Shown: positions 10,987 through 22,183 of the stretch, piece by piece
Layout: each line of letters begins with the position of its first letter
Position numbering within the stretch: the first letter of the stretch is position 1
Origin: Sanguinoderma infundibulare
Lineage: Eukaryota; Basidiomycota; Agaricomycetes; Polyporales; Polyporaceae
Reading direction: 5' to 3'
Length of the DNA stretch: 64,000 bases
Assembly: GCA_032821775.1 (NCBI GenBank)
Contig: JAVLRN010000004.1
Span: 3,286,001-3,350,000 of the forward strand
Made by a program: the position numbers and the translations under genes
Notes under the pieces: model-generated
The model's database searches: none
What the model was told of the DNA's origin: nothing
The model's input: only the letters and a program-made list of their open reading frames with translations

Positions 10987-13631
10987 ATGGCCAGCATGTA
11001 CCATCCGCTCCTTCTTCAGCTTGCCCTCCCCATCTCATGTCTCCTCGCCCCCGTCCGCGCCGATGTCACCATCTACGGCCTCTTCGGCCAGACGACCGCG
11101 GCCCCCGTCGTGCAGGGCGCGAGCACGACCACCGCCGCGACCACGTCCTTCGTCACCACGACCGGGCCCCCCTCGTACACCGGGCTGGCGGCCTACAACC
11201 CGGTCTACTACGAGCCCCCAGCGATCCCCAACCCCGCGCCGGCGACCCAGTTCGCGATCGGCGTGCCCACAGACCAGTCGTTGCTCACGGGCATCTCCAT
11301 TGCCCAACCGGGCACTTTCTTCGGCTTCTCGATTGAGATGTCCGTCGCTAATCAGCTCAGTGAGTCTTCCTTCTTCCGTGCAACCAGACCAAGTGCAAGG
11401 GGCGAAGGAGGGAGGCTGGATGATGGAGGACGAGAGTGTGGTCGGTCGCCAAGACCCCAGATGCCCAGATGTGACGGCGGCTCGAGCGCCTATTGCTCGC
11501 GGCGGGTGAGCGGGGTGTATACGCCGCTGTGGTACGTTCGAGGCTGCTGGTTAGGGAGGTCGGTTTAACCACCCGCCGACGATGTCGTTTCTGTCGTCTG
11601 TGACATGAGGGCTAGACCTGAACTCTATGGCTAATTTTGCTTGACGCGGGCCTATTTTAGTCGGGACAAGTTCGTGAGTCCGCATCCATCGCTGTTCCAT
11701 CCTGGCGAAGAGAGACCGTGATTGACCGCGTATGTCGCGCTTTCAGAAAAGATTTGAAGGTGCCGTTCCTGAACTACATGAGCATCATCGCCGAGAAGGC
11801 GGGCAGCGTCAACATCCGTGTCGGCGGTAACACGCAAGAGACGGCGTTCATGGTCGACACCAATCCGGACGGCAAGATGATAGACAAGGACAAGGAGGAT
11901 GCGTCCAACCCCGTACGTCCGCGTCGAACCTGCCGGCCGGCACATCGATCTGACAGTATTTGCCGGAGCGCAGACATCAACACCCGTTCTCGCGATCACA
12001 GCCGACATGCTTTATATGCTCGCCAACGTCTCGAGCCTGGTGAACATCAACTGGTACCTCGGTACGTGGTCGCGCGTCGTGAACATTGAGCCTCGTCTCG
12101 ACGACGCCGTCTCGTTACAGGCATCCCCTTCAACGACACCGCGAACTGGCGTTTCCAGATCGGCGAGCTCGGCGAGTCCATCCTCGGCAACAGGCTCCTC
12201 GGCTTCCAGGCCGCCAACGAGCCCGACCTCTACGGCGCACACGGGCACCGCCCGGCGAACTATAGCCCGTTCGACTTCTTCGGCGAGTACGCGCTCTTCA
12301 CCCAGGCCTGGCAGGCAGACGCGAGCGTGCCGATCAAGAACAACATCATCGCGCCCAGCACGTCCTACGCCGAGTGGTCGCCCGAGATGGTCTGGAACAC
12401 GGGCTTCGTGGACTCGTACGGCCAGTACCTCTCCCACCTCGCCGTCGAGCACTACCCGTCGGACAACTGCGCGGTCACGTTCCCGAACCCGGACAACCCG
12501 CCGCACGACCCGCTCCAGATGCTGCCCACGTACCTGACGCACAACGCGACGACGACGTTCGTGCAGCCGTACCTGAACTCGACCGGGCTCGCGCAGCAGT
12601 GGAACAAGCCGTTCTTGCTGTTCGAGACCAACACCGCGTCCTGCGGCGGGTTCCCCGGCATCTCGGACTCGTTCACGTCCGCGCTCTGGGGCATCGACCA
12701 CGCGCTCGGGCTCGCCAACGCCAACTTCTCCGGCGCGCTCTTCCACTTTGGTGGCCAGAACGTGACGTACAACCCGTTCACGGCCGTGCCCACGAACGAG
12801 TCCGCGCTGCACGGGTGGACGACGGGCCCGCTCTTCTACTCGGCCGTGTTCGTCGCGGAGGTGATGGGCAAGACGAACACGACGCGGGTCAAGGACATGA
12901 GCGCGAACGGAGGCAACGACCAGACGCCGGCGTACGCGGTGTTCGAGAACGGGCAGTTCTCGAAGATGGCGCTGCTGAACTTCATGACGGACCCGTCGGG
13001 GGCGAACGACTACCAGGCGACGATCTACGTGGGCGGGAGCGGGTGGAACGAGGCGAACGGGGTGCCGGCGAGCGTGAAGGTCAAGTACCTCCTCGCGCCG
13101 TCGACGGCCGAGAAGGACAACATCACCTGGGCCGGACAGGTAAGCGCGAATCGACGCCGATCCATCCATCCATCCATCCCGGGCTGGCGTTTCAGGCGTA
13201 TTCGCTGGCATGATTCTGATGCTGATGTTGCTCCCGACGAACAGACGCTGGGCGGACGTTTCGCCTCCGACGGCCGCTGGCAGGGCGAGGAGAACGTGCA
13301 GACGGTGCAGTGCGACCAGACGGCGAACAGCTGTGTGGTGAAGGTGCCCGCACCGGGCGCGGCGATCGTGTACTTCTCGGACACGGCGCAGTCGGCGGTC
13401 GCGAGCGAGAGCTACTCGACGTACTCGACGACGCTGATCACGAAGACGAAGAACACGGTGACGATCGACGCGTCCGTGCTCGCGACGTCCAACGGCGACA
13501 GCGGGGCGAACCGGCTGATCGGGGGCACGTCGCAGGGCGGGGCGAACGGTGCGGTGGGGATTGTCGCCCCTGGCCTTGCTGCACTCGTGAGCTTGCTCGC
13601 GGGCGTAGCGGTCTTCTGGCGGATCCGGTGA
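10987..13631 (+). CDS. GH79 glycoside hydrolase 1 (secreted beta-glucuronidase-type)
   Basis: Exons 10987..11359, 11661..11673, 11747..11912, 11974..12061, 12121..13139 and 13245..13631 give 681 residues. A signal peptide is at 1-24. The catalytic (beta/alpha)8 barrel contains RVGGNTQET, AANEPDLYG (E247, expected acid/base) and FETNTASCGGFPG (E382, expected nucleophile). A GH79-type C-terminal beta domain follows. The protein ends in a small-residue linker and a hydrophobic tail, which suggests a GPI anchor. GH79 enzymes remove glucuronic or 4-O-methyl-glucuronic acid from glycoconjugates such as arabinogalactan proteins; the exact substrate here is unknown. Exon 2 is only 13 nt but keeps the frame and the conserved GxN segment. 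The start at 10987 is the first ATG after the TATA box. GH79-2 follows in the same direction 1.25 kb downstream; two more GH79 genes lie at 36.7-42.5 kb. Confidence 0.92.
11661..11673 (+). other. 13-nt micro-exon of GH79-1
   Basis: The sequence TCGGGACAAGTTC lies between TTTTAG and GTGAGT. It takes the frame from phase 1 to phase 2 and is required to join exon 1 to exon 3. An equal-length exon is present at the same position in all three paralogs. Confidence 0.85.
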
Positions 13632-14878
13632 GCAGCTGTAGGCTCCAGACTGGAGCCGAGTCGGCCCATCGATATGGGGTTAGATATAGGGCTCCACATG
13701 GTATGCAGGGAGCATATACACACCTGATAGGAGAGGAGGGGTGGGTACGTTAATGTGCCGGTCTGTTGGACTCTCGCCATTGTCTTGGGGCCCGCGGTGC
13801 GTTGTCCGCGGGCGGCGTACTCATCTGTAGACTATATCTGGACTGGTTAATGTACACCTTGGCAGCGTCTGTTGTCGCTTTCTGCAGCGTGTTTGAGGTG
13901 TGTGATTACCTTGTCTATTTTGTTTCTTTCCCGTTCGCGCTATATGCTCCGCAGCGTTTATTTTGGCGATCTGACGGGAACGTTACAGGAATAGACTATG
14001 TCGTTGTTGGATTGCGTTCGCGGACCTGGCTCCGAGTGGCCGTTGGGACGAAGGGATGCTATTCATAACGTAGCCCGCAGCAGGAGAGACCATGGAGACG
14101 AGTGTGTGGAGAATCCAGGGCGCCGTAGATGATCAAGCCGGTCAAGTGTGGTAGGGCTGCGGGAGAAGGAAGACACGAAGCCTGTGAGGCTCCATGATGG
14201 TGCGTTTTTAGCTGTCTATTTCCGTCCGACGTCACCGGTACACAGACGAAAATAAACAAGACAAGAGTCAGAGGGTGAGTTGCCACATGCCAAAAGGTTT
14301 GACACATTCTTACATACTCTGCAGCACGGCGCCCGCGATCGACCGCCGGCGGTGGGTTCGGTGTCTGTAGACTCTTGAAGCTTGACTGGTTGGCCCTTCC
14401 GGCCGTTGGCTACGCTCTGAAGTTGCTGGAACGGCGTGAAATGATGGTGCCTCAAACTTGAAGGGTGCCTCGACGATGGCAGATCCAGTCGCGGAGGAGG
14501 CGGGATCAGCGTGGTGGTCCGCCCAGCTCTGGATGAAACGCTGGTGCGCCCTTTGCCGAATAAGGGAAAATGCCGGCCGGGGCCACGGGGCAAGAGGGAG
14601 GCTATTCTTAGCAGGAGGTGGCCCTGGCGTGCATCCCGCCGGCGTTGGTGGCGAGACTGCGGACAAATGAGCCATCTTACGTCCCATGCATGCCGAGTCT
14701 GTCATTCATCACATCGTTCTTTTTCCCTGCCGCTCTTTCGCCTGCCCTGCCTCTCCCCTGCCAGTCGTCGCTCTCTCTTTGCTCTTATCCTCTGTCGGTG
14801 GCCGGTCTCGCCTCGCTTCTGATTGCTGTCTTTTCGTGCTCTTCGACAACGACAACGACCGCTGCCCTCGCTGCAGCC
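13632..14878. other. Intergenic between GH79-1 and GH79-2
   Basis: Holds the 3' UTR of GH79-1 and the promoter of GH79-2. A pyrimidine-rich tract at about 14700-14800, common just upstream of transcription starts in fungi, is the only clear signal. No additional gene was seen. Confidence 0.45.
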
Positions 14879-17692
14879 ATGCTACGACCCTCGCTCTTTC
14901 TGCTCTCCCTCGCCGTCCTCTCCGCACACCTCCCACATGCCGCCGCCGTCACCGTCTACAACCAGGAAGGCACCACGGACGTCTCAGGCGCAACCCAGAC
15001 CGGCGCTGCCGCCGCAACAGCGACAGCCGAGTGGTTCTCCACCCTCGCCGCGTACAACAACGTCTCCCTCACCGCCCCCGCCCTCCCAAACCCCATGCCC
15101 TCCACCGCGTTCACGATCCCGGTCTCGAACAACGCTCAGGACGTGCCTGGGCTCTCCATCCAGCAGGTCGGCGACTTTTTTGGCTTCTCGATCGAGATGT
15201 CCGTCGTCACCCAAGTCAGTGAGTATTCGGTCTTGTTTGACTTTGTGTGCGCATGCACAGCGAGGACGGAGTGATCTGACGGTGATCGGTTTCGGCTATG
15301 GCTTGGGTCTTGGCGGGGGTCTGCAGTCGGCAAGAACGCGTACGTCCTCCCGATTCGAGAGTCTTGGCAATCACTATACTGACTGGTATGCTCGCGGATT
15401 TTGCGCGGGTGGCCAATGCAGATCGTTTGTCCAGGTCCCTTTCCTCAACTTGCTCGCCACTGTCGCCGACAGGGCAGGTCGCGTCCGCGTCCGTGTCGGC
15501 GGTAACACCCAGGAGACGGCAACCCTCGTCCAGAGCCTGCCCAACAACTCGATGATCGCCAAGGACAAGGAGGATGCAACTAATCCCGTACGTTGTCGTT
15601 TCATTTCTTCTCGTCCTGTGCGCCACCAAGGCTGTTGCGAAATTGCTGGCTGTGAGTTACCTGGTCGAATATGACTTTATGCTTAGGGGTGGCTGGACGC
15701 GCTTCCACGGCAACCATGTCCTACTTTATACCGCGGATCGTACCCCTTTGTGTCCTGGCATAGGAGAACACAGGAGGAGTGATCCTGTTGCTCACAGCTC
15801 TCCAATATTGATCTCTGTCGTCGCTAAGACCGAGTGGGGCATCTGTGACTTCGTGACGTCATAATCGGACGAATGCCATCTCAGATGCTCGTCCACCGTC
15901 GGCAAGTAAACATGGGCACCGCCAGCCTTGGCAATTGTCGGTAATTTTCTTGCTCTTGGCAGTACCAGTTTTCTTGCAGTATGGCACGTTGGATGCAGTC
16001 AACTGACACGTTGCTTCTAGACGGATACGCCCGTGCTCGACTTCACCGCGGAGATGATATATCTCTTGGCCAATGTCTCTTCATTAGTCAGCGTCAAATG
16101 GTATCTTGGTATCCCCTTCAACGACACTTCAAATCTCCGCCTCCAGATCGCTGAAGCAGCAGAATCCATCCTCGGCGACAACATCCTCGCTTTCCAGGTC
16201 GGCAACGAGCCAGATCTCTACCCGGCGTACGTGCACATTTCCCATGTTTTCAGCAGCCGTCACTTACCGCACGTCCTGCGTAGCCATGGTCACCGACCAC
16301 AAGGGTGGAACCAGACAAACTACTTCGACGAATTTGGCATCGTCGTGAACGCCATCAACAGCGACTCCAACATCCCTACCCGGGGCAACCTCGTCGCGCC
16401 CAGTCTGCAGGGCACGTGGACGCTTCAGTCCGTGTTTGACACCGGCTTCCTCACTTCCTACGCCAGCGCGATCAGCATCCTCTCCGTCGAGCAATACCCC
16501 GACAACAACTGCGCGGCAGCGTTCCCCGACGCCGGTTTTGGCACTCCCGTGAACCCCCAGGACGTCTTCCCGAACTACCTGACGCACACCGCCGGCCAGA
16601 GCCTCATCGCACAGTACTTGCCGTCGGTCCCGACCGCGCAGCAGATGGGGAAGCAGTTCATGATGTTTGAGACCAACACGGCCTCGTGCGGTGGGTTCCC
16701 CGGTGTCAGCGACAGCTTCGGCTCTGCGCTGTGGGCGGTCGACTACGGGCTGCAGATGGCGTACAGCAACTTCACGGGCGCGCTACTGCACATTGGTGGG
16801 CAAGATGTGTCGTATAACGTGAGTTCGGCCTTGTTTCCTTTCCGCGAGTAAGGCACTTGCGATTGACGCATACTCCTCGCAGCCCTTTACCCCTCCCCCG
16901 ACCAACATGTCCACGACGCACGGGTGGACCGTCGGGCCGATCATGTACTCGACGCTCGTCGTCGGCGAGGCGCTGGGCACGACGAATACGTCACAGGTGA
17001 TGGACCTCGCGCCGAACGGGAACAACAACCAGACGCCCGCGTACGCGATCTACGAGAACGGGGCGCTGGCACGGATGGTGCTCCTGAACTACATGACCGA
17101 GCAGAACGGTCAGGGTGCGTACACCGCCACGATACAGCTCGGTAGCGGCTCGACGCCGGCGCAGGTCAAGGTCAAGTATCTGCTCGCGCCTTCGGTCGCA
17201 GAGAAGAACAATGTTACGTGGGCTAACCAGGTGTGTAGCGTTTGATCGATTGTCCCTCTTCACTTGCCTCTTGCGCTAAACGTCGATCCACAGACCTTCG
17301 GCGGGCGCTTCGAGGGAGACGGCCGCCTCACCGGCTCGGAGAGCATCCAGACCATCACCTGCGACACGAACGCGAACACGTGCGACATCCCCGTGCCCGC
17401 GCCCGGCGTCGCGCTCGTCTTCATCTCGAACACGGCTCAGGGCGAGACGGACCCGACGACGACGCAGACGTACTCGACGACGGCGCTGACCAAGACGGCG
17501 AACACGGCGAGCATCAACCCGAGCGTGCTCGCGACGTCGAACGGGGACAGCGGCAAGGACAGGAGCCTGTCGAGCACGAGTCAGGGGAGCAGCGACGCGC
17601 GGCGGAGCGGCGTGGGCGCGGCGCCGGGCGTGGGGTTCTTGGTCGGGCTTTTGGCCGGGGCGTGGGCGGTCGGGGCCGCGCTGAGGAGATGA
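14879..17692 (+). CDS. GH79 glycoside hydrolase 2 (secreted)
   Basis: Exons 14879..15218, 15327..15339, 15422..15587, 16021..16226, 16284..16818, 16883..17230 and 17294..17692 give 668 residues. A signal peptide (about 1-22) precedes the AVTVYNQEG start of the mature protein. Barrel motifs are RVGGNTQETATL, VGNEPDLYP (E236, acid/base) and MFETNTASCGGFPG (E371, nucleophile); the 135-residue spacing equals that of GH79-1. The C-terminal beta domain is followed by a Ser-rich linker and a hydrophobic tail (GPI-anchor type). Intron 3 is long for this locus (433 nt, 15588-16020). The gene has an intron after DLYPA that GH79-1 lacks, and lacks the GH79-1 intron at WYLG. It shares the 13-nt exon 2. 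The substrate is inferred to be a glucuronic-acid-bearing glycan. Confidence 0.92.
15327..15339 (+). other. 13-nt micro-exon of GH79-2
   Basis: TCGGCAAGAACGC lies between CTGCAG and GTACGT and encodes the IGKNA junction. It is equivalent in length and phase to the micro-exons in the other three GH79 genes. Confidence 0.85.
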
Positions 17693-17789
17693 GGTGAGGT
17701 GAGGCGAGGCGAGGTGTGGATTCCTTGACCTGCGGCTCAGGGTGGCTGCTCGGTCTTGGTGCGTGTAGACTGCGCTGGATTGGATTGTT

Positions 17790-18474
17790 ACAGTGTGCTT
17801 GCTCGGTTACGTTATGCTATCTCCAGCTGGGACGCTTGCTAGACACGCGCGGGACTGCTCTTGTGTAGAGGTACTTGTGCTTCGGTGCTTAATGTAGTCG
17901 TTTTTGCCTCTTCACCGCGTGCGGCGCTGGACGACGGATGACAGGATGACGGAACGTCAGCGTCGATTGCCGCAATGGGTGTTTCTGGTGGTGGGTGAAG
18001 CGGTCTTGATTTGTTGTTGGAGCCCCGCTAAGTTGGTCTTTGCGATAGGTACTAGCGCTTTCATGTCGAGCGGACGGGGGTTTTCGGCTGCTAATTCAAA
18101 AGGCTCTCTCACCCGTAAGCTTCCCTCGACAAGCCGGCGAAGTGATGCCACAGTTTCCGGATAACCGCTGAACACGGTGGTCTTGAGACCCGTGACGCGG
18201 TAGGGAGTGCGCATATGGGAGACGATTTTGATCTTGGTGAGCCGTGTCGGCCGGGGTGCTACTGGGAGTAGTAGTACCCGCTCGCCACTGCTCGGAATGG
18301 TGGGCGGGGAACCGCATCCCATCCCGGCCCTCAGATCTCCTACGCTGTCCTCGCACTGTCCATGGCTCGTGTGGCTATCTTCACGGCGGCATCAAGCTGC
18401 GGCCCGCAACAGCTGGGGTGGCTGACAAGAAACAGAAACTGCCGCTCCACACCTCAACTAGGTCACTCAAGTCA
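17790..18474. repeat. Dispersed direct repeat, copy 1
   Basis: A segment in the 3' flank of GH79-2 that recurs in the same orientation at 46807-47424, about 29 kb away. The first ~100 bp and the blocks 18130-18350 and 18360-18474 match closely. This copy has about 230 bp near 17896-18128 that copy 2 lacks, and it lacks about 165 bp that copy 2 has near 47150-47310. No transposase, terminal inverted repeats or target-site duplication were found. A minus-strand reading frame at 17957-18322 resembles one in copy 2 but has no recognisable domain. Confidence 0.8.
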
Positions 18475-18713
18475 TACCACGACTGGCACGAGGGCGTGGC
18501 GCTGTCGGACGCCGGTATGTTCCAACCACCACCGTCATATGTTTTAACTTTCTTTACGCTTCCCAGCGCTGGCCACTCCCTATTTCCCTGGGCCCCTGGA
18601 GCGCTAGGCACGGGTCGCGTAGATCATACGGTTCCCATCAGCAAAAAGGCGACAACGATGGAGGGCCAGGCTGTGGATGCATGACGCCGCCCGGCCGGGC
18701 AGAATAAGGAGGG

Positions 18714-18844
18714 GGTATACATACGTCTACCTCGCCAGGCTAACGGTATGTGTATGTGGCCCGGATAGGCCACGTACTCATACCATTGCCTGGACAGGCA
18801 AACGTATGTATACTGTCGCCTGGAGACGCATACGTATGTATACC
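18714..18844. repeat. Small inverted and tandem repeat cluster
   Basis: A perfect 13-bp inverted repeat (GGTATACATACGT at 18714-18726, its complement at 18832-18844) encloses two 30-bp tandem units near 18788-18817 and 18818-18847 that share GCCTGGA and ACGTATGTATAC, plus a more diverged unit. The whole stretch could fold back. Its origin is unknown; it may be a MITE-like or minisatellite remnant. Confidence 0.65.
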
Positions 18845-18853
18845 TGATGGAAA

Positions 18854-19048
18854 CTATGGGCATATATGAAGGAAGGAGGGGTCAGACGTCAAGGTGTAGA
18901 GCGTTGGTTGGTTGCATCGCGAGCCTGAGCAATTCGGACACTTCTTCGCGATCGTCGAGAACGCGGACTTCTTATGGGGGGTGACGACCTCGACATCTGG
19001 CGAATTGCGGGAGGATGCGCGGGAAGACTGGCGAGAGAGCGAGGCCAT
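18854..19048 (-). other. Possible 5' coding fragment, unidentified
   Basis: A 64-codon frame starting with a Ser/Arg-rich stretch (MASLSRQSSRASSRNSP) followed by DVEVVTPHKKSAF and a CPNC..C cluster. The N-terminus looks like a real fungal protein start, but there is no continuation, and the next ~250 bp downstream are repeats. It is treated as a truncated remnant or chance frame. Confidence 0.25.
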
Positions 19049-19109
19049 GGAGTCGCGGTCTGGAATGCATGCAACATCAATCTAGAGGTACACTTTCAGA
19101 CCACCTACA

Positions 19110-20707
19110 CTCTAAAGCTGGCTCTGCGCCACCTCCTCCGCCTCCGTCTGCCGGACCGCAGTGATCACCTTCAGGTGCACGTCCCTACCGCTCCAGGCTG
19201 TACTCCTGCAGCTTACGGAAGTACTCAATCCGTTCCTGACGCTGGCGTGCCCTCTCCTGCAATGACCATCACGATCCCCTCAGCTCTGAGATCTATCTCA
19301 ACAGCATAATGGTGGGTTACGCACCTCGTCCTCGCCAGGATCCACTTCTTCCGCTGCAGGTTCCTTCCACTTCCCCTTCGACCTCGACGTCGGTGGCCGG
19401 CCTCGCGACGTTGGCCGTCCGCTGGATTCCGGAGCAGTCGCGCGCCCATTCGTGACCGGGGCAGCCGCCCTTCCGCGACCTCGCCCTCGTCCGCGTCCGC
19501 GACCCCTCCCCCGTGCCGTACGAGCAGGGGGTTTCAGCGGCGACGAGTCCTCATCCTCGCTGTCTGTCACGTTCTCCCTCCCCTTGCTCTTGCCCTTCTT
19601 GCTCGTCACTGTCACCCGCACCTTCTTCGACCTCTTGGGCAGCAGCGCCTTGAGCCTCCGCACCGCCGTCCTCGGGTTCGAGTCCTCGCTCACCCTCTCC
19701 TCCGGCCCCGCCTGCGCCTGTGTGCGCTTCTTCCCCGGGACTTTGAGCGGCTCCGCGTACTACGGGTCTTCGAACTCGAGTGTGGCCAGAGGTTGGCGCC
19801 GCTTCGACGGACCTGCCTTGCCCTTCCCCTTGTCCGGTGCTGCGACCGCTCTGCGCGTGGCGAAGGGCTTGACGGGACTCGGCAAGTCGTTCCGTATTGA
19901 CCCCTCCTGGAGTGCGAGCCGGACAGGCCTCCGTCGGCGAAGTGCGGCGTCGGCAGTGGCAAGCGGTGCTGCACGCTGCGGTGCTTATGAGGGGTGCGGA
20001 GTGCATGCGTCAGGCTCCCAGACGACGACGAGGCCTCCTCCAACAGTTGGTCGAAACCCGCCTTCTGAACGGATGCCAGGAGGATTGGCGTGATGGAGTT
20101 CTCAGTCTCTTCGTCGAACGGCTCGAGGGTGATGTCCACGTCAGCCTGTGAGCTAGAGCCTGCCGCGGGCGGGTCATCCTCTCCCAAGGCGCTGGGAGCG
20201 AGATGAGGCGGGCGCATGTTCTCCTTGTCCTCGTTCACGTCATAATTCTCCGTCGGAACGTTCTCCTTGTCTTCGTCCTCCAAATCATCCGCGTCATCGA
20301 GGTGCAATAGTTTAGATCGCACAGGATCGACATCAAGGTAGAGATCGTCGATGTTGTACTCGTCGTCCGACGGGATAGGTGTTGGGAGACGATCGGGGAT
20401 GGGCACAGCCGCAGAAGGAACCTCATCGAGCGCAAGGTGCACGACTGTTGCCTGGGGCACGCGACGCCTCGACCGTGGTCTGCCGTTGTCGGATAGTCTC
20501 CAGCTTCGTCTCTGTAGCGAGGAGACCGAGCATGTCGTCCTGACTCGGCGGCGTGTCCCTCTGGACATAGATCGGGCCGTTCACAGGCTCGTCCTCATCC
20601 GCCTTGTCCGAAGATATCACAGCTGTGAACTCGTCGCGACTGGAACCTGCGTGGGGGCAAGTGGGCAGGAGATGATGGCGACAGGGAAGAGTATGCTCCC
20701 GAAACAT
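19110..20707 (-). pseudogene. Broken gene for an acidic KEN-box-like nuclear protein
   Basis: A minus-strand gene remnant readable as one protein only by changing frame. The N-terminal part (20707 to about 20470) is acidic. The next block contains EDEDKENVPTENYD and DKENMR (KEN-type degron motifs). Then come a basic region with AVAAPDKGKGKAGPSKRRQ, an SDEDE tract with an RGRGRG run, and, after a plausible GTGCGT..TTGCAG intron, a short coiled coil (RQRQERIEYFRKLQEYSLE). Lesions: frame changes near 20470, 19925 and 19180, and an in-frame TAG at 19760-19762. The coiled-coil tail and KEN boxes suggest a cell-cycle or chromatin protein, but I do not recognise the family. At least three independent lesions make a functional gene unlikely. 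Confidence 0.6.
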
Positions 20708-21288
20708 TGGCGTTCCACTGGAGAATAGTATTCGGATGTCGCAAGCGTTCGCTGGTGAGTTGGAGGGATGCCTTAAGCGATGGTAGATGCCCCAGAGGGG
20801 TAGATCGGACAGGAATGGGGGCCACGGATGATGCGTGTAGGAGACGGGGTGTAAATGATCGCTCTGGCTGCTTGCACAGATTCAGGCGAAGTATGGCGCG
20901 CCGCTACCCGGCGGGGGATGCAAGCCAGGTAGAACAAGGCGGAAGGGTGCATGGGGAAAAAGAGGGCGAGCTACTTGACGCTCGATGGCGGGCGACATGG
21001 GAGATGGAAGAACTGGGACATTCACGTTTGGGACAGCATCATCTGCAGTGTCAAGATCTGTAAATTAATGTTAAACGAACCGCGAGTCAACTTCAACACA
21101 ATCAGATACAATCTATGACGCTCACCAGGCGAAAACGCGGTACACACATTCACACTAGCACGACGCAGAACCTGCTACCGTCTTGCATTCAAGCTCTAGT
21201 CAGCGCCTGCTCCGAATTGTCCTCGTCGGTTGAGGTGCACTTACGTCCAGTCGCCTGAGGCAGCGACACATCCTGCTAGCCGTTGTTT
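20708..21288. other. Intergenic, nothing recognised
   Basis: Lies upstream (on the minus strand) of the KEN-box-like pseudogene and downstream of the HAL2-like fragment. No coding exon or repeat was supported. Confidence 0.4.
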
Positions 21289-21368
21289 CGGTCGAACAAA
21301 CTAGGCTACACACCTTCTCGCCTTGGCCGACGGAAGGCGTGGTCTGAGCGACAAACGACAACACACAC

Positions 21369-21528
21369 CTTTGACGGGGCTCTTGCCGTCTTTCGTCAGC
21401 GTCTCCTGCTTGATGAGCTCGTTGAAGATGGACGCGGTGAGGACGCACGCCCGCCGGATGGCCGCAATCACGATCTGCGTTTCGGCAGTGTAGGCAGGTG
21501 GGGTGGTGGTGGTGTCGTTGGCGGCCAT
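21369..21528 (-). pseudogene. HAL2-like 3'(2'),5'-bisphosphate nucleotidase, first exon only
   Basis: The frame from ATG 21528 reads an N-terminal helix typical of HAL2/MET22 enzymes: TQIVIAAIRRACVLTASIFN then LIKQETLTKDGKSPVK, ending at a GTGTGT donor in phase 1. Intact enzymes continue with a V-G-D segment and the metal-binding inositol-monophosphatase fold, and hydrolyse 3'-phosphoadenosine 5'-phosphate to AMP (sulfur assimilation, salt tolerance). Nothing after this exon matches; only a weak, uncertain trace follows to about 21290. It is therefore a truncated fragment, not a working gene. Confidence 0.7.
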
Positions 21529-21569
21529 GACTGAGACTCAACAAGGGGAGCTCTTCTGGTGGCCTCTTC

Positions 21570-21800
21570 AGGTCACGGTCCCGCTGTAACCGTAGGGCAT
21601 GATGAACCGGCATGACGCTGTACGTGTGGACGAGACTTCCGATGGCAGGGTCCGCGCAAAGTGAGCTGTCTCGGATATTGTGTGCTGTGGAGTTGCGGAA
21701 GACTCACCGTTGACGTAGAGCTTGGCCCAGAAGAGCGAGAGGTTCTTCACCTTGATGGGGATGTCGCCGATGTTGTTGATGAGGATGGTGACCCACTAGG
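21570..21800 (-). pseudogene. Aegerolysin-like fragment
   Basis: On the minus strand, after a CCCTAG acceptor at about 21796, the sequence reads WVTILINNIGDIPIKVKNL followed by SLFWAKLYVNG and a GTGAGT donor. This is the beta-sandwich core pattern of aegerolysins, small membrane-binding fungal proteins that act in pore-forming pairs. There is no start exon, and the part after the donor is only weakly similar and soon ends in a stop. The piece lies directly upstream of the HAL2-like fragment on the same strand. It is a remnant with no sign of function. Confidence 0.55.
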
Positions 21801-21922
21801 GGGAGGTGAGGGTCGATGGGAGGACCTCAGCCTCAGCGCTCGCGGTCACATGACCTCAAAGACCTTCGCGTTCCGGGACCCGACGCATGAAGGCGCCCAC
21901 GCTTGATCCCGTACTCCCACCT

Positions 21923-22122
21923 CCATCGCCATCGCCATCGCCATCGCCATCGCCATCGCCATCGCCATCGCCATCGCCATCGCCATCGCCATCGCCATCG
22001 CCATCGCCATCGCCATCGCCATCGCCATCGCCATCGCCATCGCCATCGCCATCGCCATCGCCATCGCCATCGCCATCGCCATCGCCATCGCCATCGCCAT
22101 CGCCATCGCCATCGCCATCGCC
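21923..22122. repeat. (CCATCG)n hexanucleotide array, about 33 copies
   Basis: A perfect run of the 6-bp unit CCATCG for about 200 bp, followed by a degenerate tail (to about 22160) with CCATCC, CCGTCC and CGTTCC variants. Since the unit is divisible by three, all frames stay open (Ser-Pro, His-Arg, Met-Ala and Gly-Asp dipeptides), but none is a credible protein. The array lies between the aegerolysin-like fragment and the next coding remnant. Confidence 0.97.
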
Positions 22123-22183
22123 GTCCCCATCCCCATCGCCGTTCCCGTCCCCGTCCCCCTCACACCCATCCTTTTCGACCACC

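Noticed and set aside
12012..13211. A 399-codon minus-strand frame opposite GH79-1
   Set aside because: It is Arg/Val/His-rich shadow coding caused by high GC in the GH79 exon; the plus-strand frame has clear catalytic motifs.
18714..18844. Possible CRISPR-like repeat array
   Set aside because: Only two or three diverged 30-bp units without spacers, in a eukaryotic genome.
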